Below, piece after piece: positions 1 to 5,528 of a stretch of 13,252 nucleotides of DNA. The stretch is from positions 1-13,252 of the forward strand of contig DFGA01000063.1 of the NCBI GenBank assembly GCA_002371615.1, given 5' to 3'. How positions within the stretch are numbered: the stretch's first letter is position 1; each line of letters starts with the position of its first letter. The DNA is from Lachnospiraceae bacterium UBA3762. GTDB taxonomy: Bacteria > Bacillota > Clostridia > Lachnospirales > Lachnospiraceae. A program made the translations under genes and the position numbers. The notes below the pieces were generated by a model. It worked only from the letters and a program-made list of their open reading frames with translations, ran no database searches and was not told the DNA's origin.

Positions 1-119
1 TATCAACCATCTATGGAAAGAACCGCTTGAGGACTTACAGTATACTCCACTCAGATTTTCATTGTATTATCCGATTTGACTAAAGAATGGCTTGAGGATG
101 GAAACAAAATTTGGCGCAG
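1..119. other. Window edge, no supportable gene
   Basis: No gene can be assigned here. Two plus-strand frames are open from the window edge, one closing at the TGA at 77-79 and the other at the TAA at 81-83. Either could be the last 25 or so codons of a gene that begins outside the window, but neither peptide resembles a family I recognise. All minus-strand frames close quickly. Confidence 0.4.
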
Positions 120-131
120 TTACTGCGTGCC
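105..131 (-). terminator. Possible weak terminator overlapping the stop of the 120-986 gene
   Basis: Read on the minus strand, CGCAG-TAA-CTGCG forms a 5-bp stem with a 3-nt loop, loosely extended by an outer GG/CC pair, and is followed by AAATTTTGTTT. It overlaps the stop codon of the nuclease-like gene. The stem is short and the T run is interrupted, so this is tentative. Confidence 0.3.
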
Positions 132-986
132 TTGTAAGTTATTTGCGTTTTTAGCGTACTGCTCTAGCTGGGCTTGAAGCTTGGCGATTATGGCAGACTG
201 GTCGGCAATCAGAGAGTTCTGATCGGCAATCAGAGAGTCCTTGTCGGCGATTATGAGCTTCATCCTTTGTTCCATTTCTTTCAACTCATCAGCGAAGAGT
301 TCGTTTACTGCCTTGCACATATTCGGATCGACCTCCTTCTCGTGTTTAACCAGTTTTTGGTTGGCGGATGTAAATATATCCATTATGGTGTCGGCTTCCG
401 TTTTATTGCTTTTACTAAGAGCCGGCGTTATTGTTACTATGTTATCAAGATTCTGACGTGTTCCACGTCTGGTAAGGCACTTAAGCCACGGACAATCCGT
501 GCCTGATACCTCGGATGTAACGATGACCTGCGTAGTAAACGGTAGTTTGTTTTTAAGACTGTATATGCCAGAGACGGTCTTTGTTATGATGATGCCGTCA
601 TTCAACAATCTGCCAAAGAGCTTGTATGGGTGTCCCTCTCTTACAAAGGTCATTGTATAATCACTGATCTTATGATCACTGTGTATTTCTCTCTCGTCAA
701 GGTACAACCCGGTGTAAGCCAGTGTTTTGAAGAAATCTCCGTATGTCAGCGAATCCCCCGGACTCTTGTACTCACATATGTTGTACTTTGAGAATACGGC
801 ACCTATTGGGTTATGAATAATTGCCGATTTCTCATTCTTGATAATGAGCAGGTCAATGCGCTGGTGTTTGCCTGTAAGATAATACTCCTTACTGTATTGA
901 AGATCCTTCTCGTTATCTGCAAGATCAAGCTTCATGGCAGACACAAAGCCATTATGCCAGTTAATCCTTGATTTTTTCTCTCTCAA
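120..986 (-). CDS. PD-(D/E)XK nuclease-superfamily protein with C-terminal heptad coiled coil
   Basis: This 288-residue protein has a compact alpha/beta N-terminal domain that fits the PD-(D/E)XK fold. Glu34 is followed by Asp45 in the strand RIDLLII, then Glu72-Tyr-Lys74 in the strand NICEYKSP, which is the E...D...ExK metal-binding arrangement. Residues 230-280 are predicted coiled coil, with IADKDSL, IADQNSL and IADQSAI as successive heptads at 246-266. The start is a TTG at 984-986, chosen because AGGAG at 993-997 sits six bases upstream and the reading matches the usual N-terminus (INWHNGF). Similar proteins are common in Lachnospiraceae and are annotated as hypothetical or nuclease-like; I infer the fold from motifs only. 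No partner gene is adjacent. Function is unknown: a defence, DNA-repair or mobile-element-linked nuclease are all possible. The catalytic residues look intact. Confidence 0.75.
   Translation of the reverse strand: MREKKSRINWHNGFVSAMKLDLADNEKDLQYSKEYYLTGKHQRIDLLIIKNEKSAIIHNPIGAVFSKYNICEYKSPGDSLTYGDFFKTLAYTGLYLDEREIHSDHKISDYTMTFVREGHPYKLFGRLLNDGIIITKTVSGIYSLKNKLPFTTQVIVTSEVSGTDCPWLKCLTRRGTRQNLDNIVTITPALSKSNKTEADTIMDIFTSANQKLVKHEKEVDPNMCKAVNELFADELKEMEQRMKLIIADKDSLIADQNSLIADQSAIIAKLQAQLEQYAKNANNLQGTQ
168..251 (-). repeat. 21-bp tandem repeat encoding coiled-coil heptads
   Basis: Four 21-bp units encode residues 246-273 of the nuclease-like protein. TCGGCAATCAGAGAG (plus strand) occurs identically at 202-216 and 223-237, while the flanking units are diverged (TTGGCGATTATGGCAG at 181, TCGGCGATTATGAG at 244). 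The repeat keeps the reading frame, so gain or loss of a unit would lengthen or shorten the coiled coil by two helical turns. Confidence 0.8.
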
Positions 987-1022
987 GTGCTTCTCCTATA
1001 ATTATATGATTACGTTATTACT

Positions 1023-1072
1023 GTTTCAAGTGGAGTTTTGACCGGAATCGGTCATGGAAACTTTCGTGAAAC
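1023..1072. repeat. Imperfect nested hairpin upstream of the nuclease-like gene
   Basis: Three nested pairs of arms surround a GAAT loop: GTTTCA/TGAAAC (1023-1028 with 1067-1072), AGTTT/AAACT (1034-1038 with 1058-1062) and TGACCG/CGGTCA (1039-1044 with 1049-1054). That is 17 pairs in 50 bases. It lies about 37 bases upstream of the TTG start of the 120-986 gene, so it could be a 5' leader structure, an operator, or the end of a decayed element. No T run follows it on either strand, which argues against a terminator. Confidence 0.55.
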
Positions 1073-1206
1073 ATAGAACTGATTTATAGGCTCAGTATAC
1101 TTCTAATACAGAGAAGTGTTAATATCGGAAATATAAACAAAAATCGAGCGGATATCAATGATCTGGGCTCTCATTTTTTGTGCAATTGTTACAGCGCAAG
1201 AAATAG

Positions 1207-1302
1207 TATGCTGAGGAAGCACGTAAGACTGCTGAGGAACGCGCTGAATCTGCCGAGAGGCGGGTTGCTGAATTGGAAGCATTGCTGGTAAGTGACAAAT
1301 AA
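1207..1302 (+). pseudogene. Remnant of a PD-(D/E)XK-type gene: C-terminal coiled coil only
   Basis: A plus-strand frame directly after an in-frame TAG (1204-1206) reads YAEEARKTAEERAES and continues AERRVAELEALLVSDK before the TAA at 1300-1302. This is a clean heptad coiled coil of four 21-bp units (1210-1293), like the C-terminal tails of the two neighbouring nuclease-like proteins but on the opposite strand. There is no start codon, no ribosome binding site and no nuclease domain upstream; the frame before 1204 has further stops. I interpret it as the 3' end of a third, decayed copy. Confidence 0.6.
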
Positions 1303-1434
1303 GATGCTGAATAGCCACTTATTTGAAGACATTCTTTTTGACAGATGTAAACAGCCGCCATATGGTGTCTGTTTAAACAATAAAAATATGAGTGCTGGTA
1401 AGTTTACATAACAAAACGTTAAGAAAATAATAGA

Positions 1435-2289
1435 TTATGGGTGTTCTGCCTTGTATTTGGCAAATTCTGCAGCTATGGCATTGACCCTTGAATTGGCTTC
1501 GTCAGCGCGTTTCTTCTGCTCGTCGGCTCGTTTTGTCTGCTCATCAGCACGCTTAGCCTGTTCGTCGGCACGCCTCCGTTCGTGTTCTATCTCTTCATGC
1601 ATAAGAGCTTCACGTTTTTCAAATGTCATATCGATAGTCATGACCTTTAACACCTCTTCTCTGTGTCCCTTTAAGAACTCTTCCAGAATATGGTTTTTTA
1701 TGCAGTAATCGATGGCTTGTTTAACTGGTTCAGCCATACCATCTGCTTCGTAGCTTCTAACTGTCTCAATAAATTGCATATACTCATATAGTACAGAGCA
1801 TTTTTCGAGAAGCTTCTCATCTTTGCTGGGATTTATGTTATAAACGGAGCAAATGAGCTCAAGTTCGGGTTCGTCCGTTGGCTTCTCGTAAGACAATGAA
1901 AGCTTTACAATCTCTCTCGGAGGTCTATCTTTTATTCCGTTATAGAAAACGGCAAAGTGTGGCGTGGGTATTTTTACAACGCTAGAGCTGAAAAGATCAC
2001 GATTTTTGGTCATCTGCCTGATATACGATGCAAAGTATATCAGAGATCTCAACGGCATGTTCGGGTTATAACTCGACTGATGCTCATAAATGTTCAGGCT
2101 CATATCCACTATGAATGCGCAGTCATTTCGGATAGTTAACGATATGCCTCGCTCAAGTTTTACAATCTCAACCTGCTCCGGATCACTGTAATTTGATTCA
2201 TTGAGCGTATTGTAAACCTGTAATGCGTTATTCTTGTCCTCCATAAGCATGGAAAACACGTCACTTTTGTATTCTCTGTTTTCTGACAT
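1435..2289 (-). CDS. Rpn-like PD-(D/E)XK family protein with RADEQ heptad tail
   Basis: The protein has 284 residues. The start ATG (2287-2289) has a near-perfect AAGGAGG at 2296-2302, six bases away. The N-terminal region resembles the Lachnospiraceae group annotated as Rpn-like or PD-(D/E)XK transposase-like proteins: it opens with YKSDVFSMLMEDK, and a strand with Asp56 and Asp62 leads to Glu69-His-Gln71 (IYEHQSSYNPNMPLRS), where ExQ replaces the usual ExK. Residues 160-225 are helical, and 226-275 form a coiled coil with four heptads starting RADEQ or RADEA (240-267). The domain is full length for this group. The biochemical role is unproven; Rpn proteins of E. coli are DNA nucleases that promote recombination, and I extend that only as a hypothesis. 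It is not in an operon with a recognisable partner. Confidence 0.75.
   Translation of the reverse strand: MSENREYKSDVFSMLMEDKNNALQVYNTLNESNYSDPEQVEIVKLERGISLTIRNDCAFIVDMSLNIYEHQSSYNPNMPLRSLIYFASYIRQMTKNRDLFSSSVVKIPTPHFAVFYNGIKDRPPREIVKLSLSYEKPTDEPELELICSVYNINPSKDEKLLEKCSVLYEYMQFIETVRSYEADGMAEPVKQAIDYCIKNHILEEFLKGHREEVLKVMTIDMTFEKREALMHEEIEHERRRADEQAKRADEQTKRADEQKKRADEANSRVNAIAAEFAKYKAEHP
1489..1572 (-). repeat. 21-bp tandem repeat encoding RADEQxK heptads
   Basis: Four consecutive 21-bp units encode residues 240-267 (RADEQAK, RADEQTK, RADEQKK, RADEANS). Synonymous positions differ between units, so the repeat is old or maintained by selection on the coiled coil rather than a fresh duplication. 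Confidence 0.8.
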
Positions 2290-2315
2290 AAGATTCCTCC
2301 TTGTTGATGATTAAA

Positions 2316-2351
2316 GCAGGAATCCGTGTTTGTTTTTGTTAAGAATCCTGC
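2316..2351. repeat. Inverted repeat upstream of the Rpn-like gene
   Basis: GCAGGA (2316-2321) pairs with TCCTGC (2346-2351), extended by two more pairs after one mismatch. The loop is about 18 bases and T-rich. It lies 27 bases upstream of the ATG at 2287-2289, so it could be a leader structure or regulator site for that gene. Confidence 0.4.
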
Positions 2352-2462
2352 CTATTAGAATATTGATTGATTGGATAAGCATAGATTCTTAAGAATGTTA
2401 ATCGAATTTTCTAATTTGATAATGAAGTGTGGCATCTGCCATGGAATATATGCTCAAACCAA

Positions 2463-2609
2463 CTATAACAAAAAGATAATGATATTACAATGATTGTTTT
2501 CTTCAAACGCTACATGAAACATAAAATCATTAGTCAGGTTAAATCTGATTTCCCCGGTGGCTGTTTCATAATTCGGAATGGATGGTAGAGTAGTTTTGGT
2601 TTTGTTCAT
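2463..2609 (-). pseudogene. N-terminal fragment of a PD-(D/E)XK transposase-family gene
   Basis: A 48-codon minus-strand frame starts at ATG 2607-2609, with GAGAGG about nine bases upstream, and ends at TAG 2463-2465. It reads MNKTKTTLPSIPNYE and then IRFNLTNDFMFHVAFEEN, which closely resembles the conserved N-terminus of the PD-(D/E)XK transposase/Rpn-like family in Clostridia (an NxTNDxMFxxVxxxN-type opening). After residue 38 the similarity ends abruptly and a stop follows, so the catalytic core is missing. The break is near position 2497. I read it as a relic of a full-length gene truncated by deletion or replacement. It was found by direct translation; a functional micro-protein is unlikely. 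Confidence 0.65.
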
Positions 2610-2662
2610 AGATGCGAACCTCTCAGCTTGTGTGATGATTGCAATTGCCGAAAAAGACGTGT

Positions 2663-2715
2663 GGGTCTCCGGAAAACATGAATATAATAGTGGATGTTTT
2701 TATCTCCGGAGACCC
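2663..2715. repeat. Long GC-capped hairpin
   Basis: GGGTCTCCGGA (2663-2673) is perfectly complementary to TCCGGAGACCC (2705-2715), and just inside it AAACAT (2674-2679) pairs with ATGTTT (2694-2699) across a small asymmetric bulge. The loop is 14 bases. It lies about 54 bases upstream of the truncated nuclease-family fragment on the minus strand. On the minus strand a CTTTTT run follows only after seven bases, so a terminator is unlikely. It could be the end of a mobile element or a structured RNA. Confidence 0.65.
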
Positions 2716-2958
2716 CCTCAATAAGATTGATAGAAATGCCTTCTCCAATTGCTGATTTTGAAATGCAGTAATAGCATACAGCAAGGTCATTATTTTGTTA
2801 ATATCGTAATTATTTACAAATTTTCAGAATTCTTAAACGATTGAGTGACCTCTTTTTTTGTTCAAATTGACAATACATAAATGAAGAACGTCACACGGTA
2901 TAAAAAATGTGATTCGAAAAATACCTTTTCTCAGTTAAAATCATAATCTAAGGTTTCC

Positions 2959-2987
2959 TTGCGATTTTGTCACAAATAGGCTAATAT
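2959..2987 (+). promoter_or_regulatory. Sigma-A promoter for the surface protein/BTAD unit
   Basis: TTGCGA (2959-2964) and TAATAT (2982-2987) are separated by exactly 17 bases. The start site expected six or seven bases after the -10 box falls at about 2994, next to the A of the ATG at 2995. There is no Shine-Dalgarno sequence in range (the nearest is AGG at 2978-2980, 14 bases away), which suggests a leaderless or near-leaderless transcript. Confidence 0.6.
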
Positions 2988-2994
2988 ATCAGAT

Positions 2995-4347
2995 ATGAAA
3001 AAGTTTCATTGGGTCAGGCTGTATTTGCTGCTTCTGATCGTTACATTGTTTTCGGCAGCCTCATTTGCGGGCATAAAAGGTTATTATGTGATATACCGGG
3101 AAACTGCTATGCAAAAAGCTGCCGCCAGGAGCAGTCAGGGCATTGCGGATGCTTCCGATCTGATCATGGACAAAATATCGCAGATTGCAAAAGATGCGGG
3201 ACGGGTGCAGTATGACCGTATTTCGGAGCTGATCAGGCATGAAAGCAACAACGAGCTTTCAGAGGATGAACTCGAGAGTTTATTCAGGGCCGGCTATGTT
3301 AATCTTATCAGAGACGAGATCGGACAGGACAGTTACAGCATCTGCGAAACTTTGAACTCGTACATTAACGCTACGGGTATTCGGAATGTATCTGTCGATA
3401 CAAGTGAACGGACGACTATAGATGAAGAAACAGATGATGCCGGCAATGTTATTTCCCTTCGTATCAGAGACGTGACAATTTGCTATGATGATCCGGACCT
3501 CGGAAGACAAATTGATACTGTCAGCTACAATATACAGTTTCCGGATGCGATTTTTCATGCAGGCTCCGATGAACTCTTCCGCTATTGTATCGTTTCAAAA
3601 AAGGGTATATACATCACCGGAATGACTTCCTCTATAATAGGTGATATTTTTGCCGGCAGGCATTCGCCGGAGGAATGCCGAGATGCGGAGATAGTATACG
3701 GTGAGACAGGAACATACGGTGGATTGAATATTCTGTCGACACAGCTCGGGATAAAATCAGACACGATCGTCAGCCTGGGAGATATTAATCTAAACGGCTC
3801 GTTTGTGCTCTTTGCCCCTAATACGGAAGAATTGGACTGCTTCGCCCAGCGGCTGAATGAGATAGAAGGGTTTTCCAGAAATACAAGCTATTCAATGGAG
3901 GGTAAGCTATATCCTACATATACTATGGATGAGGTACCGCTCGCAAAATACAGGGAGGCTGTCAGACTGGTTGAGGCATCGCTTTCGGGATTGGACGGGA
4001 TATCCATGTATTACGATTCCGATAATGACGGGGGATACGACGGAAAATACAGAAAACTTCTCTCGGATTCGGATGTGGAAATCAGAAATGATTTTACAGG
4101 TATTGTTGCAACTCCGGCAAATGTGATTATTGACAGTGATGTTAACTTCGAGGGGATCATATTAAGCGGGGATCGGATCTATGCAATGGGAAACAATAAC
4201 ATTGTAGCCAATCCGTCGGTTGCAAGGACCATAATAGCATCCGAAATGGACGGAGAGTATGGGATTAAAGTGAGCGACTACATTGGCGGTATGAAGACAG
4301 CCGGACTAACGGACCCTGACCATTATGTAGTCCCGTACCGGCAATAA
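2995..4347 (+). CDS. Membrane-anchored surface protein, possibly pilus-associated
   Basis: The protein has 450 residues. A short basic N-terminus (MKKFHWVR) is followed by one hydrophobic segment at about 9-33, and no signal peptidase site is obvious, so it is probably an N-in/C-out single-pass protein with a large exported domain. Residues 40-130 are mostly helical; 135-290 and 360-410 look beta-rich. An aspartate-rich DSDNDG at 341-346 (DxDxDG) resembles a calcium-binding loop. The C-terminal part (FTGIVATPANVIIDSDVNFE, 367-386) recalls beta-helical or bactofilin-like surface proteins found near pilus-type loci in Lachnospiraceae; this comes from memory of similar sequences, not a match. 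A BTAD regulator follows after 30 bases, so the two are probably co-transcribed. No Shine-Dalgarno precedes the ATG, but no better in-frame start exists. Function is unassigned. Confidence 0.7.
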   Translation: MKKFHWVRLYLLLLIVTLFSAASFAGIKGYYVIYRETAMQKAAARSSQGIADASDLIMDKISQIAKDAGRVQYDRISELIRHESNNELSEDELESLFRAGYVNLIRDEIGQDSYSICETLNSYINATGIRNVSVDTSERTTIDEETDDAGNVISLRIRDVTICYDDPDLGRQIDTVSYNIQFPDAIFHAGSDELFRYCIVSKKGIYITGMTSSIIGDIFAGRHSPEECRDAEIVYGETGTYGGLNILSTQLGIKSDTIVSLGDINLNGSFVLFAPNTEELDCFAQRLNEIEGFSRNTSYSMEGKLYPTYTMDEVPLAKYREAVRLVEASLSGLDGISMYYDSDNDGGYDGKYRKLLSDSDVEIRNDFTGIVATPANVIIDSDVNFEGIILSGDRIYAMGNNNIVANPSVARTIIASEMDGEYGIKVSDYIGGMKTAGLTDPDHYVVPYRQ

Positions 4348-4377
4348 AAGAAACATTTAATTGAAAGGATTAAAACT

Positions 4378-5520
4378 ATGAGTGACAAGATCAGCATCAG
4401 ACTTTTTGACGGATTTGAAATACGGAGAGGTGACACTCCGATCCTGAAAAATCTGTCAAATACAAGAAAGACAAAGCTTTTTGTCGCGTACCTGCTTGTT
4501 AATCGTGACAGACCGATAACACATCAGGAACTGTTTGAACTCTTATGGTCGGGAGAAGACTATGCAAATCCTGCAACGGCACTTCGTACACTTTTGTACC
4601 GTTTCCGTTCCATGATTGACAATGAAGGTGCCGATGCGCTTGCGGGTGCCATTATTTCGCACAGGGGCACATACCAGTGGAACAGGGATCTGGACATATC
4701 AATTGATGCTCTTGATTTTCACGCTCTTGCGGAAGCCGGACTTGACCCTACCATATCCGCATCGCGCAGGAAAGAGTATCTGGCCAAAGCAGTTGATATG
4801 TATTCGGGACCGCTCCTTCCTGATTTTTCGTCGGAGCCGTGGCTTATAGCCAAGTCGGCATCATATCGCGACACCTATATCGAAGCAGTAATGGCGTACA
4901 TAGATATTTTGAAGCTGGATAATCAGCCGGCTAAGATTGTGCAGGTTTGCGAAAAAGCCCTTGATCTTGCCGGAACATCGGAACTTCTTGAACTTGAAGC
5001 ACAGATCGCAAGACTGACGATCGCCGATCCGGATGCATCCGCAAAAGACAGTGTTATCTCATATTATAATGAGGTCCGTGAGTTGTCGGTAAAACTTCAG
5101 GATGAGGCTGACAGGATGCAGGCGGAACTTCAGGAAGATGTAATGGAGCAGCAGGCATATCTGTGTGACTACGGTACATTTAAGGATCTGTACAATGTCC
5201 AAAGAAGGATCCAGTCACGGTCCAAGGCAACGATTTTCCTGGGACTTGTGTATATCAGATATGATGAGTCGGACTCAAGTGATCCGCTGTATGGCGAGAA
5301 GACAATGAAGGACGTGCTGTCATGCTGCCAGAGAATGCTTAGACTCGGAGATGCAATATGCAGAAAATCGGATTATGAGATCGCGATAATGTTCCCGGCA
5401 GAGAGTTATGAGGATGCTGTCAGGGTACTTGAGAGGCTAAAATCAGCAGCGAAAGAGCGCGTTGCCGAAGACATAGTTGTTGTTTACCGGGTGCGTCCGT
5501 TAAAGAGCGGGAGGGAGTGA
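4378..5520 (+). CDS. BTAD-domain transcriptional regulator with degenerate GGDEF-like C-terminus
   Basis: This 380-residue protein has three parts. Residues 5-95 are a winged helix of the OmpR/SARP type (SIRLFDGFEI, then KTKLFVAYLLVN and a recognition region around ATALRTLLYRFRSMI). Residues 100-240 are a bacterial transcriptional activation domain with tetratricopeptide-like helices (DALDFHALAEAG, YSGPLLPDF, AVMAYIDILK). After a coiled linker (245-270), residues 275-372 resemble a GGDEF fold: RLGDAICRKSDYEIAIMFP aligns with the usual GDxxxRxGGDEFxxxLP, but the GGDEF signature is SDYEI. Diguanylate cyclase activity is therefore not expected; a sensing or dimerising role is inferred. The ATG has AAAGGA at 4364-4369, eight bases upstream. 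Probable targets are its own operon and surface structures. It lacks the NB-ARC/ATPase domain of long SARP regulators. Confidence 0.8.
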   Translation: MSDKISIRLFDGFEIRRGDTPILKNLSNTRKTKLFVAYLLVNRDRPITHQELFELLWSGEDYANPATALRTLLYRFRSMIDNEGADALAGAIISHRGTYQWNRDLDISIDALDFHALAEAGLDPTISASRRKEYLAKAVDMYSGPLLPDFSSEPWLIAKSASYRDTYIEAVMAYIDILKLDNQPAKIVQVCEKALDLAGTSELLELEAQIARLTIADPDASAKDSVISYYNEVRELSVKLQDEADRMQAELQEDVMEQQAYLCDYGTFKDLYNVQRRIQSRSKATIFLGLVYIRYDESDSSDPLYGEKTMKDVLSCCQRMLRLGDAICRKSDYEIAIMFPAESYEDAVRVLERLKSAAKERVAEDIVVVYRVRPLKSGRE

Positions 5521-5528
5521 ACGGTTAT

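Larger units (their letters stand above)
987..1434. other. Intergenic stretch with a hairpin and a gene remnant
   Basis: These 448 bases hold no intact gene. They contain the ribosome binding site of the minus-strand nuclease-like gene (993-997), a long imperfect hairpin (1023-1072), a degraded coiled-coil remnant on the plus strand (1207-1302) and a short inverted repeat (TAAACAG at 1348-1354 with CTGTTTA at 1369-1375, around a CCATATGG centre). The last element could be a structured downstream end of the 1435-2289 gene but lacks a T run. Confidence 0.6.
2290..2994. other. Large intergenic region with gene fragment, hairpins and a promoter
   Basis: These 705 bases contain no intact gene. 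From left to right there is an inverted repeat near the start of the 1435-2289 gene (2316-2351), a 12-bp palindrome ATTCTTAAGAAT (2385-2396), a broken nuclease-family gene fragment (2463-2609), a GC-rich long hairpin (2663-2715), an AT-rich stretch with a seven-base T run near 2853-2859, and the promoter of the next plus-strand unit (2959-2987). The rest shows nothing I can name. Confidence 0.6.

Noticed and set aside
1..83. End of an upstream plus-strand gene
   Set aside because: Two overlapping frames are open to the edge, neither matches a recognisable family, and no terminator follows; not enough to call.
174..506. Plus-strand open frame of 110 codons
   Set aside because: It is antisense to the nuclease-like gene, and its repeated GNQRVL motif is only the reverse reading of the heptad repeat.
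1103..1380. Minus-strand open frames across 1103-1380
   Set aside because: They have no ribosome sites or family features and are shadows of the plus-strand coiled-coil remnant and low-complexity sequence.
2385..2396. ATTCTTAAGAAT palindrome as an operator
   Set aside because: A single AT-rich 12-mer in AT-rich DNA, about 100 bases from the nearest intact start, with no repeats nearby.
2663..2715. Hairpin as a Rho-independent terminator
   Set aside because: The loop is long, the stem is bulged, and no T run follows directly on either strand; the closest CTTTTT on the minus strand begins seven bases away.
2867..2904. TTGACA (2867-2872) with TATAAA (2899-2904) as a promoter
   Set aside because: The spacer is 26 bases, too long for sigma-A; the 2959-2987 pair with a 17-base spacer is much better.
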